A stretch of DNA of 64,000 nt, taken from Fasciolopsis buskii. Lineage: Eukaryota; Platyhelminthes; Trematoda; Plagiorchiida; Fasciolidae. The notes below the pieces were generated by a model that ran no database searches, had not been told where the DNA came from, and saw only the letters and a list, made by a program, of their open reading frames with translations. Shown here piece by piece: positions 1-10,320 of this stretch (within the stretch, counting starts at the first letter, position 1; each line of letters opens with the position of its first letter). The DNA is taken from the NCBI GenBank assembly GCA_008360955.1, contig LUCM01003804.1, positions 186,001 through 250,000 of the forward strand, given 5' to 3'. A program made the position numbers and the translations under genes.

Positions 1-2340
1 GTCGGCTCAGCCACACTTCTGGTTCAAGTTTTCTCATCCATCAGTTGACTGATGTTTCAGTCTGCACGTGTGCACACACGTGCACTGATTACGCAATTGA
101 CAGTTCTTAAAAAAATGAGATGAGCCAGCTGCTGAGTGGATATTTTCACGCCAAGATAAGGTGAACTGGAGATTGAGAATCGTGAAAATAAACTGAACAA
201 AGTCCGTCAGAATTCAAATCATTTCGTTTGTGAAAATCAATTGATTGCCTCGTTTTCGGGGATTGTTTCTCAAAAGCTGGGTTCGCGTCAGTACTACTCG
301 AAATATGGCCAATTTTGTGCCACTCCTGATTTGAACTGGCCGAGTAATAACTATTCGTTATTCATGAGTGGAAATTGAATTTACCAATCTACGGAAAGTT
401 TTGTGTAGATCAGCGGTGAAAATGCAGCCTGACTGGACCAATTGATTGGTGTTCACTTAAAGACAGGTATCACCCGTTCGGAATCAGGTGGAAAATTGAA
501 ATTGCTTATGATATGAAAATATGGTTAGCCAATCAGTTGTAAGATATTTTGCCATAAATGAAAACTTTTAGTTAATTGTGTTAGAACGAGTACCAATCGA
601 AATTAGCCAATCAGAGAAAGTTGAGTTTGGACAACAGCTGTATAAGTTGGTTTCATGGAAACTCACGCTGTATCTGTAATCTCTGTTTTATTTCATATAG
701 GGAAAGATGTTTTTGCACTAAAAAGATCATTTTTTGTCAAATCGGTGATAATCTATCTAAACAAAGACCGAACGGCTGAAACTTCTCAGTGACTTTCAAC
801 AGTTAACTCGTGGTTAAGCGTCCAGTCAGCAAACTATCTCAATGATATTCCTCTCATGCAAACCATTCTATTAATGATGATCATTCTTAAGGATGAAAGA
901 TGTCGTACTCTCTTCACAGAACCTAAAGACTGACGGACAAACCAAGTGACAAAGCATGGTGGATCCATGTCAGAGTGAATCACACCCATGCAGAGTGCAT
1001 ATAGTTTGCTAATCCAACCAACAGCTCCCCGGTGGTAAGTGTTAAAACGTGCACCGATTTAGTGGAATTGACCATACCGTATCCATCGACTTCCTGTATG
1101 ACAGGATCACCATTGTTCGGTTCCGTTGTGCCACACGGAGGTTGACAAACATTTCGGCCAGGGATTGCATTGAATGCATGTGCACAATGGTACCAACAAT
1201 AAGTAAGTAGCTCAGAATCAAAATCCGGTATCCGGCTGTATAATGCTAATGTTCCAGCCATTTGTTACCAGCGAAACAGTCTGACGGACTAACTGTTTGT
1301 TGTGCTTACGTGACATATCAATGTTCATTTCACACGACACAAATTTACACAGTTTTGTAGCTCTATAAAACAACTGAAGTCAGTCAAGACTTCTCTGTGG
1401 ATTTTGAAAAACTGCTGCCATCTAGCATTATGCAGCTGATCGCGTATCCTACTTTTTTCTTATAAATGTCCCGTTTTCTACTTTGGGCTCAGTGATGATC
1501 ATGAAAGCTGATCCCGATGGTGTAAAGAAAGTCGGTGTTCATCAGACGAGAATGATTTCCCCAATATTTTGTCATACTACTTAGTTCCTAGGCTACATGT
1601 ATGATGGGTGAGCCATAAATGACGTTTGTGTCGAGGTTGGAAAGTTGAAAGTAATCTGTAAGATCACTTCATGATCGTTTGTCACTAAGTTTAAATTTTA
1701 GTAAACTCCAATTGAATCAGCTGACGGAGAAAGTCGGAATTTAGCTAATCGCTGATGGTGTTATCTGTGCGTCTGAAAAATTTCAGTTTTCTACAGAAAA
1801 CTAATATTACTTCACGGTACACAGAAACGGTCATCCGCGAACTGATTGTAGAGTAATGTAAATTCGTTTATCTAGGACTGACAGTGCACTCGAAGAGGGG
1901 TAATTTCTTTTGACGTGTCGCATAATAGTAAACGGAATCATTGCGATATATTTTGCGCAAAAAATGTGATTATTTTACCACTGGAAATCGGTCATTGAAT
2001 TTGCTGGACTGCAACTACAAGCTTTTCGTCTTCTGGAAACTGTTGAATAACGTTTAGTAACTTCTGACCGTGATTTAATAGCCTCATGCTGCTAACGGTA
2101 GTGATGACCTGGGTTGGGCCAACGCATAAATTGTACGGAACACAGCCACGACCAGAAGTGACTTTGCACCATCAAGCCACTTGAATAGGATCATTTGAGA
2201 TATGTGTGTTTGTGCTATGCGCTGGCCCGAAGAGTGTGCTCATTCAGCCGGGACTGCCATCAGCATCTTGAAAGTCCCAAACGGTAGCTAAGCTTTGTTC
2301 GGATTCAGCTGATCAATGCACAGATCCTAGGTAACTTACA
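1..2340. other. Gene-free stretch, nothing recognised
   Basis: No reading frame here exceeds about 93 codons and none resembles a known family. The only local structure I see is the short palindrome at 63-84. I found no SINE boxes, transposase or RT motifs. Confidence 0.5.
63..84. repeat. 22-bp perfect inverted repeat
   Basis: Two 10-base arms, TGCACGTGTG and CACACGTGCA, are exact reverse complements around a 2-base centre (CA). The alternating purine-pyrimidine composition is typical of a GT/CA-rich palindrome. It is too short to assign a role. Confidence 0.8.
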
Positions 2341-2351
2341 ACACTACGTAG

Positions 2352-2532
2352 ATGACGCTTTTATCTTTCCTTCCTTTATTAATGAACCAACAATGTACAT
2401 CATCTTCTGGGAGGGGGGCTGCGGTCAACAGAGGGCTACCAAGTAGGGGAGATGACCGGTAGTGGAAGGATTCGAACCCCAGAACTCCATGTACAAATTC
2501 CATGAATTTTTCCGCTTGACCACCGTGCATGA
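2352..2532 (-). mobile_element. tRNA-derived SINE, family A, copy 1
   Basis: Read on the minus strand, the element starts near 2532 with an RNA polymerase III A-box-like segment (GGTGGTCAAGCGG). About 50 bases later it has a good B box (GGTTCGAATCC). A body follows that is shared with the copies at 17.2, 43.3 and 48.2 kb (core GGCAGCCCTCTG.TGACCGC), then a tail with ATGTACATTGTTG and AATAAAGG near 2352. SINEs of this kind are transcribed by Pol III from the internal promoter and moved by a partner LINE. They encode no protein. The copy looks full length. I saw no clear target-site duplication. Recognition rests on the boxes and on the similarity between copies. Confidence 0.8.
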
Positions 2533-2557
2533 ATAAGCAATTAAATATTTGAAATAC

Positions 2558-2590
<33 letters not shown>
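2558..2590. repeat. (AAT)11 microsatellite
   Basis: Eleven uninterrupted AAT units lie 25 bases from the 5' end of the neighbouring SINE. The spurious poly-Ile and poly-Tyr reading frames across it are by-products of the repeat. Confidence 0.95.
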
Positions 2591-2591
<1 letters not shown>

Positions 2592-2640
2592 CCAGCACCA
2601 TCTCCCGACACTTTGAGGTGCTACTTTATGCGTCCACTGT

Positions 2641-4439
2641 GTGTCTCCCAATTGCCAATCGATCTCGGTCAACGTGAAATCTTCAGGAGCGGGCCCAGAA
2701 GTCAGCAAGAAGGGCGTTCTACCTAATGACCAACAGACAACAGAGTTACCTTCATCAGCAAAAACATCACTAGACTGTATACGGATTGGACCATCTATTC
2801 GAGTGCTTTCTCGCGCAGAAAATGATCGTGCTGGTAACTGGCCCCAGTTACATGCGCTTATACAGTCACAAACAAATCTAACCGAGTGGAATACTTTGTT
2901 TTTGGCCGACGTAACAGGCCTGACTTTAGAAAACAAAAGAATTATTCGCTTCTGTTCTGTCTGTTATTGTACCTGCCACACTACTTATCCATACAATTCG
3001 TACGAACCCCGACAGTGACCTGCATATTGGGACCAAAAATGAATTCGTAATGAGATGCGGATTACACATTTGGGATTCCATGTGTTCGACCCTCGAAGAG
3101 TCAGCCGATTTGTAGTCCAGGGGCAAGTTTCTGTCTTGTGACTTTGTTTATCCGTAAGCGTATGATCTTATCTAGACGCGTTCTTATTCTTCTTGGTTAC
3201 GCATTCGAAATTTATTTTTCATGAAAGTTTGCTGCGAAGAAAACCAAATGCTAGTTGCGACGATTCGTAGTTGGGAGTCTGACTCACACATGACCAATAA
3301 AAATTGTCTTGATCACCAAATACAAAGTGATGCAAAATACTTTGGAAAAAGAGAAATATGCATCAGCTTGCTGCAAGAAAAAAGACAGACTAGTTTTCAG
3401 AATAAACTTAGCCACATTGAAAGAGCAATACAACTAGCAACTGGTACAATCATCTACCACTTACTCCAAAGCTAGCCAAAATGCCTGAATGAAAAGGCAA
3501 GCTCTTGAAAAATCATATAAAGTGTGCAGGTAACGTCTTCAGAAAGATACGCTCTGAAAGATGACGGTGGCGATCTTAAACACCACACAAATCGACGAGT
3601 GCCCGAAGCTTTAGGATGAGGGTAATTCACTTGGTCTAGTCATCTTTCAACCCGAAAAATTCGCCATACGACTTGTTCAAAGAGTCCTGGAGATGTGTGA
3701 AACAATCGGATGATTGGTTAGGGTATTTGGTGAATAACATTCAAGTGTAATTCTGGAAGGAAACTGCCAAGGATTACAGAGCAAAAGCACGATATTTAAT
3801 CTCGGTGTCAATTCGCTTCGTTGCTCACTTGAATTTTGACTTGGAAACGACATGAAGACTGAAATCCTGCATAAACCTAACTGGATGAAACCGTTTGAGA
3901 AAAAAAACACGTTTGTATACTGAAATTCGACGCGACGACTCGGTGACATTCTGTTGGCCCGGCATTTACTCAACCACTGGAATGTCGTGGACACGGATGT
4001 CGAAAGAAGATTATCTAAATGGACATCCAGTTTATGTGGCAACCTAAGTTCCAACAACATAGCGGCTGTTGCAACTTTACTCAAATGATAGGACCCGTTA
4101 GTCAATTTCTATTAATAACGGGAACCAACACTGCACAGAAATAAGCAGTCATTTTGATATATTATGCGGCGTTTTGAAACGGAAAGAGCGAGTCAATTTT
4201 CATTCAGATGTGCGATATACAAGTGGATTTTCCGTTCTTAATAACATCCGACTTTTCATAACATCTTGGGATAACTAACGTTTTAGGACTGTCAGATTTG
4301 TGCGCATCCAGTGATATGTAAGATCAAGAGAAGGGAACCCAGTTCGGTTGGTTTATATCCCGGTCTCTAACACGAGGTTTAGTGTAGGCATTCTGGAAAA
4401 ACAGACTGCAAAAGATTCAAACCAGAAATGCGTGATGAG
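2641..4439. other. Gene-free stretch with two unrecognised open frames
   Basis: A plus-strand frame of 125 codons (2641-3018) and a minus-strand frame of 142 codons (3677-4105) are open. Both match nothing I know. Neither has a convincing splice acceptor and donor pair, and overlapping frames on the opposite strand are also open. I treat both as chance, with a small possibility of a host exon at 2690-2930. Confidence 0.4.
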
Positions 4440-4500
4440 TTTACTGGCACATCACGTGATACGGTTCAGTATGGTTCCACTGCGTGCTACGTGCACGAAA
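4440..4500 (-). repeat. Fragment of the dispersed repeat (CACGTGA core)
   Basis: On the minus strand, TGAACCGTATCACGTGATG matches the core of the longer copies at 6.0, 9.8, 41.6 and 57.2 kb. Only about 60 bases are recognisable, so this is either a diverged or a short copy. Confidence 0.4.
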
Positions 4501-4641
4501 CGGAAAATCAGAAATGTGACGATCCACGAGCAAGGACAAGAATTCCGTGGGTGAAGAAGTATCCGGTAAATGAAAATAGGTGAGCAGAGAGATAGATGGA
4601 AAGAGGCCAAAGAATAGATAGAAAATAGATCGAAACAAGCG

Positions 4642-4705
<64 letters not shown>
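4642..4705. repeat. (GATA)16 microsatellite
   Basis: Sixteen perfect GATA units lie within a wider A/G-rich stretch of imperfect GATA-like units from about 4585. Reading frames through it give Tyr/Leu/Ser/Ile repeats that are not genes. Confidence 0.97.
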
Positions 4706-4706
<1 letters not shown>

Positions 4707-5790
4707 ATGAGTGTATAGATTGGCATATACATTTTAAAAGTGAAAACAAACAATGATGATGCTTTCAATGGAGCTCCCTTAGGCTAATTTCACCGACTGA
4801 TACACTGGTTTGCCGATATTCACATTATTTTGACAAGAGAACGGTTCAGCTGTCTATAGAGACTAGATAACAGATCACAGGACAGAAAACTCACCAACTC
4901 ATATCTGTGTAATCCAGTTACTTCTGAATGCGTGTCCGCGAAATAGGTTTTCGCGGATTCGGACGGGAGCAACCAGGCAGATTTCGGAAAGTTATTCTTT
5001 TTAAACCAAACTGGAAGCTGTTGAAAGTCACACGAATCAGTGTCACTTTCAGTTCATGGTCAGATAACGAGTCAAATATTGAACTTCAAGACAAATTTTC
5101 TGTAAGAACAGCAGGGTTCGGTCATTCAAAACTACGGGCTATCTGCCACCAAAACACTTGTGTAAGAGCCACGTGAGTACCTGTTAGACGGTTAAGGATT
5201 CTACATTTCCTCAGTTTTGCCACGTGTTGTGAAGCGGGATGCTTTACGTCCGTGAAAGAGGTTCACAAATAGGAGAATAAATAATCGCAAATGTTCAATG
5301 GTCGCACTGGACACTCTGAGGTTCTGCTGTATGTGCGCAGTCAGTTGTGCAGTTTACCCAGTAATTATGACTACATTCGTGTTCTCATATTACTTTTATT
5401 TCGTTCAAATTAATCCTGAAATATTACTTCCCACAAGTTGATTCAAAAATGTTCGGACAAGACAGGGCATGTGCCAGATATTTTCATCTAGCTCGTCATT
5501 ATAGGGTAGATTATTTGTCCGGCTCACTCAGTGCTTCATTCGGTTTTGATAATTAGAGGATATTTTACCCTATATTTCCCGGATTTTTAAAATTTAGACC
5601 CTTACTGGACTTCCTACTCTGTAATTTATGCTAATGAATGTTCTCGTACTGCTGGTTTGGTTGTAGACAATGGTGAATTTACGCAGACCGCTGCACATTT
5701 TTTCACGCAAAATAACATAGGCACTTGTAACTGTACAATGTTTGTATAGTATTTGTAGTTGAGATGACAATAGGAAATTCATCCGGTAGC
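4706..5790. other. Gene-free stretch, nothing recognised
   Basis: There are only short frames (up to 82 codons) with no recognisable family and no repeat boxes. Confidence 0.45.
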
Positions 5791-5791
5791 A

Positions 5792-6142
5792 GTGAGGTAC
5801 TGATATGGACTACCAATATGAACTGGATTGACACCGATCCAGGATGCGCAGCCAAAGAGGACGGGCTGACCACGGCAAATGAAAGATATGCTGGTTCGAA
5901 TTTTGTTACAGATTATCTTTACGTACGAATTAAGAGGAATCCTGATTGGTAGATTATGTCCAAGCCAATGGGACTTGAGGAATTTTTGAACTTCTTGCAT
6001 GTGTGCTTCCATAGATCTGAGTGGCTGGTTATACACGCAGACAACAGTGAGCCTGTACCGTACTGTATCATACGGTTTGCATGTAGACTTCAGGGTCTGA
6101 TATTCACGAATTCGATGAAAAGGGCCGTTAATTGATAGACGG
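5792..6142 (+). repeat. Dispersed repeat, copy 1 (~350 bp)
   Basis: This segment aligns by eye, with substitutions and small gaps, along its whole length to the minus-strand copies at 29.7-30.0 and 57.1-57.5 kb. It aligns over the right half to the copies at 9.7 and 41.5 kb. Landmarks in order are GGACTACCAATATGAA, ACCACGGCAAATGAAAG, CCAATGGGACTTGAGG, GGCTGGTTATACACGCAGAC, CCGTACTGTATCATACGG, GATATTCACGAATTCG and GGGCCGTTAAT. No protein motif or Pol III boxes are visible. It could be a non-autonomous element or a piece of a larger transposon whose coding part is not in this window. Confidence 0.65.
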
Positions 6143-6804
6143 ACAGCCAATTCCAGCTACACATGAAAAGGCCAAGTAGCAGTGTAGCGTATCAGACGGA
6201 CTGTCAAGCGGGATATGCTGGAATTTATCTGAAGAAAGAAAAGCAGTTTTGGATTTCATTAGAAGTAGTTCCAAAAAGAAAGTAAGCGGTAAATGCTTTG
6301 GTTTGTGGCAAAACTGATTCGCGATGTGGCGTAAGTACTTCACCGATAATTAAGGGCAAATAAATCATCATGCGGTTGCTTCATCCGACATGCTAAAAGT
6401 CACCAGTTTGTACCTGTCGCCCAGAAACAAGATGTGGAAAAATGAACGATTTTGAATCAAATACCTTGGCCTACAGGCTAAGTTGACTGGCTCTAAACAG
6501 TTCGTTGAACATCAGTACATGTCGATTTTTTTGCTGAAGTTAGCTTCAACAGATGGAAGTAGCTTGCAAGCGGTGCTCGCCTTAGTTCGTGAAGCTTACC
6601 AATTCTGAATGTATGGATTCATTCACTATCTGTCAAACCACATTCCGCACGAAATTCATGCTGTGGAATTCAACTGTGTTTGAAATTTCTCTCAGAGGAG
6701 TAAAATTACAAAATAACCATAGTGCTAAATGTTAACTATTTTTGTCATTGCGTCGCGTGACCAGAGAACAATTTATCTAAAGTCTCCCAATTCCCTTCGG
6801 CATG

Positions 6805-6890
6805 GCCTTGTAGCTCAGCTGATGAATCGGAATCATTCCTGGGGTTATTGAATTCTCAAGTTTGGGTCGATTTTACACACCAAATCCGTT
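6805..6890 (+). other. tRNA-like relic (possible SINE head)
   Basis: TAGCTCAGCTGATGAATC is an excellent A-box/D-arm match. It is followed by a short arm (GGAAT-C-ATTCC) and a B-box-like GGTCGATTTTACA at the expected spacing. The acceptor ends do not pair, so it is not a functional tRNA gene. A decayed tRNA pseudogene or SINE head fits best. Confidence 0.4.
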
Positions 6891-7838
6891 TTTTCAGGCA
6901 TGCTCGTTTTACTCACCGATTTACATGCTGGCAGTCGGGAAATCAGACCAAATAAGGCTGCCGCGGTCCAACAAAATATTAGTGACAAAATTTTTCAACG
7001 TTCGTTTCAATTAGACTGGATAGGTATTTTTGCGGCTATCAAAATAAGGAATAAAACAATTACAAATAGATGCCAACGCACTAAAGCCAAGTTATTTAGT
7101 CCTGGGACTACATATACCTTGGTAGTTCCTGACGTCATGCCTTTCAAGGCAACTAGTGAGTCCCGGTAAAAAGAGACTCGTCTAATAGTCGGCACCAGCC
7201 ACAACGCACAAGTACTCACACATACAGACATACACACGGAGACAGGAACAAGTCGGCGAGAAGCAATTAGCTTTATGAAATGATGCATCCTTCGTGTGTC
7301 CATCGACTTTCAAAACTGGCTTTCCTTATTTTTTCGGTTTTAAAGCAAAACGACTGCACGTCATCAGATCATTAAGGTGAACATTGACAATTGTGGTTAG
7401 TAATGACATGAAGAATCAGTAACCTGAGTGGCACGGTGACAGTTGTCTGACGTGTCTAAAATTAGGTTACGCCCAACTACAGATGGTTTCACCAATCGAG
7501 CTCAAGTGCCAATTGCAGATAGTCTAATAACGTGGCAAAAATTGACTTCTAGCTCTAAATATTTTTAACCAGTTGATTGCAACAATTAGACTTTTCAAAT
7601 TAAGATACTCTTGGAGGTTTTCCCGTAATAAGCTGACTGACGTGATTATGTGGAGCGAGTAATGAAAATTGAGATGTGGTAATCAAATCTGTCATTCCAT
7701 GCATGACGCTATGGTAAACATGCACAAGTACAAGAACAAGTGCATACATGCACATAAATATATACACACATACAAACATGCATCCATGTGTATGTAGGCA
7801 TGTGCAGACAACATACATTCGTGGATTATGTATATCTA

Positions 7839-7864
7839 CATATATATATATATGTATATATATA
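7839..7864. repeat. (TA)n microsatellite with one G interruption
   Basis: Alternating TA from about 7839 is broken by a single G. It ends a longer stretch rich in ACATGCA/ATACACA-type words beginning near 7690. Confidence 0.85.
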
Positions 7865-9209
7865 GCCACTGAAAAAAACGCGCACTTCACTGCGGTGTAA
7901 ATTTTGCGGCTGTCATGATCAGATAATTGGATTTCCGGGTGTTAACACTTCGATCATTTTACTTCCTAGTAGTTCATCTTGAACAAGACCGACGAGGTTT
8001 AGGGTTGTAAATAATGCCAATTCGACTTGATTTGAATGAAGAGCGGAAGATCGCACGTTTGCACTGTTTTCCAAGTGCCATTATTAGTAAGTTGACGGAA
8101 TTAATTTTCTTTCTTAAATACAAGGAGAAGGGAGTATATTTGACGTTTACTTATTTGGCAGTGTGTTAACCCGTTTCTGAATCAAAGTTAGTCTGCCAGA
8201 CATTTTTCTAAGTGATTCATCGTATACAATTTGCATTGAGACTTCCACTGTAAAGTCATGGTAATTAACAACCAATAGCCATGCAAAACCGGTGACGAGT
8301 TGGTGCGTTGAAGTTCAATAAGCCTTTGAGACCTAGGCCGGCTAACCTAACGGCTGTAACGTCTAGTTTATAAACTTAAGTTCCAGGTCCAGGTTAGAAT
8401 TCAAGGGCAATAGATATGCATTACCAACGATTTATGACCGGTTGGATGAATCATCTAGGGAGTAGTTTCGCTGGTTTTCAGTGGCTATTTGAACGGCAAC
8501 ACAGCATGATGAATTGCTTTAAAATCGCAGAAAAGTATTTATTTTATCGTACATCTCCGTTACGGAAAGGATAAATTGAGATTTTGAAGAAACACTTTGT
8601 TCATGCGCAACCAACGTTATTCAGGAGCCACCACCGTACGGGATATTGTAATCATTGTGCTTGTGGGATTTAGATCCGGTCCAAATACTAAGTGAAGATA
8701 TGGATTTTGTGAGTGATGTACTGACATTCACATTGGCAGAGTATTCTACACATCTTGGTTTACCCGGTGTTATTTGATCATTTGCATCCCTGATAACACT
8801 CCAAAAAGTGACTTCTAACATACACTGTAGTTCGTTCAGCAAAAAAGATATTGGGTGAAATGCATACAACTTACTGTTCGGCAACATAATTATATAGAAA
8901 AAATTTAGCTTTTCGCACATGGCTCATCGATTTTTTGGTTCTTATACCCTGGTTCACGTATGTGAAATGTCTACGCTTAAATGGGTTTGGTTAAGTAAAA
9001 ATCTTCCCACTTTCCTTCGGTCATTACCTGACGGAATCGAAGGAATCCTCGGTGTAGCCTTGGTCTTCACTATTGTGCCAGTCCCCACATACTCTGGTGG
9101 GGAAAAATGTACGCTCTTCAGGGGGTGTATGTTGTTCCAATAAAGTCCCTTCCTTAGGCCACAAACTAGTGTTCTTATGAATCGGGCCTATTGAGGGGAG
9201 TGCAACTGG

Positions 9210-9231
9210 TGTGTATGTGTGTGTGTGTGTG
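9210..9231. repeat. (GT)n microsatellite
   Basis: Short GTGTATGTGTGTGTGTGT run. Confidence 0.9.
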
Positions 9232-9639
9232 CCTGTGGAAATTATGACTACATGTGAAATTACGTACTTACTTGTATCGTGTTTAGTGTGACAGGTTTCT
9301 AGGAGAGATGGGCTCATAAAGAATACTACGAAACTTTGACATACCATGGGAAATCTAAATTATGCATGTTCGGGTTAGACGAATTCTCTTTTTGTGAGTC
9401 TGCTTCAGGCACTGGACTCCAGTATTCAAAGAATCAGACGCCTTCAGCTGGAATCGTAGGAATGAAATCTCCACGTACTTGAAGAAGACGAAAACTTCGT
9501 CGATGAGGAGAACAACGACGGGCATAGGGGTTGTACATTGAAATACACTCGTCGAGGCAATATTTGACTATAAAACAGTGATATGGAATTCGAAAAAGAG
9601 CAGTAAACACGTGGATAGGAAATCCCCTTGCATACAGAA

Positions 9640-9885
9640 GTGATTCCGACACATGCGATGCAAATGAAAACAACGTGCGGCTGGAAAACATTCGGGTTTA
9701 TTTACAAACCACGCGGATCATTTTGGGACAGTGGCAGTCGGAACATGTTTGAACTTCTCATTCGTGTGTTGCCACATTTTTGATCATCTGGTTTTGCACA
9801 TGGACTACAGCAAAGCTGTATCGGGCTGTATCACGAGGCTTGCGGGTAGATTTTTTCTCAGCGGAAGTCAGTAAAGTGTTCGAAA
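9640..9885 (+). repeat. Dispersed repeat, copy 2
   Basis: Aligned landmarks with copies 1, 3 and 4 are TTCCGACACATGCGATGC, GTGCGGCTGGAAAACATTCG, GTTTATTTACAAACCACG, TTTGAACTTCTCATTCGTG, TCTGGTTTTGCACATGGAC and TCGGGCTGTATCACGAGGC. It is less complete than copy 1 at the right edge. It encodes nothing recognisable. Confidence 0.6.
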
Positions 9886-10127
9886 TTGCAAAGTTCTCGA
9901 CGAATTCATCATGCATTATCAAGGCCTAACTCACCGTTAGGAAGCCACGGAAACACTGTATAGTCGTTTCCTTCTTGGTAGTAATTATCAGCATTGGAAA
10001 TCTCCACCTCGTGTGACATGTGCAAGAGATGACCGTCTGTGAGTCGGCCACCTTACCCACTGTCGACCGGGTAGGCTGTTACTGGGTTATCAGACATCAG
10101 CATCACACGATACAGCGTTCTTATCCG

Positions 10128-10320
10128 CCACTGGTCTAACGGCTAGGAAGTTCGACTCTCAGCCGTTCGTCCCGAGTTTGTGTCCCAGTTCGGAGGCTGT
10201 TGATATGCAAAGCCCATGTCTGATGACAAGGATAAAGCACTGTTCTTCTTGGGTTTCTTAATGGTTTTCCGGGTATATCTGGGCGTTCATACCACATTAT
10301 GGATAGTTTGAAAATCATAT
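10128..10320 (+). mobile_element. Possible tRNA-derived SINE, second family
   Basis: The head ACTGGTCTAACGGCTAGGAA resembles the D-arm/A box of a Glu-type tRNA. GAGTTTGTGTCCCAG, about 45 bases later, resembles a decayed B box (GGTTCGAGTCCC type). A unique body of about 120 bases follows (10190-10320). A diverged head with the same spacing is at 31165-31235. With one good copy in the window the call is tentative; a tRNA pseudogene is the alternative. Confidence 0.4.

Larger units (their letters stand above)
6143..9640. other. Gene-free stretch with minor repeats
   Basis: No frame over about 107 codons and no recognised family. It contains a tRNA-like fragment (6805-6890), a CA/TA-rich stretch at about 7690-7865 and a GT tract at 9210-9231, listed separately. 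Confidence 0.45.

Noticed and set aside
2641..3018. 125-codon plus-strand frame beside the SINE
   Set aside because: No family match and no donor site after it. Kept only as a remark.
3677..4105. 142-codon minus-strand frame as a gene
   Set aside because: Other frames in the same place are also open and protein-like by eye. No family resemblance.
4441..4768. Tyr/Leu/Ser/Ile repeat proteins
   Set aside because: Artefacts of the (GATA)16 tract.
7600..7890. Minus-strand frame with Ile/Tyr/His repeats
   Set aside because: Produced by the TA and CA/TG-rich stretch; no conserved domain.
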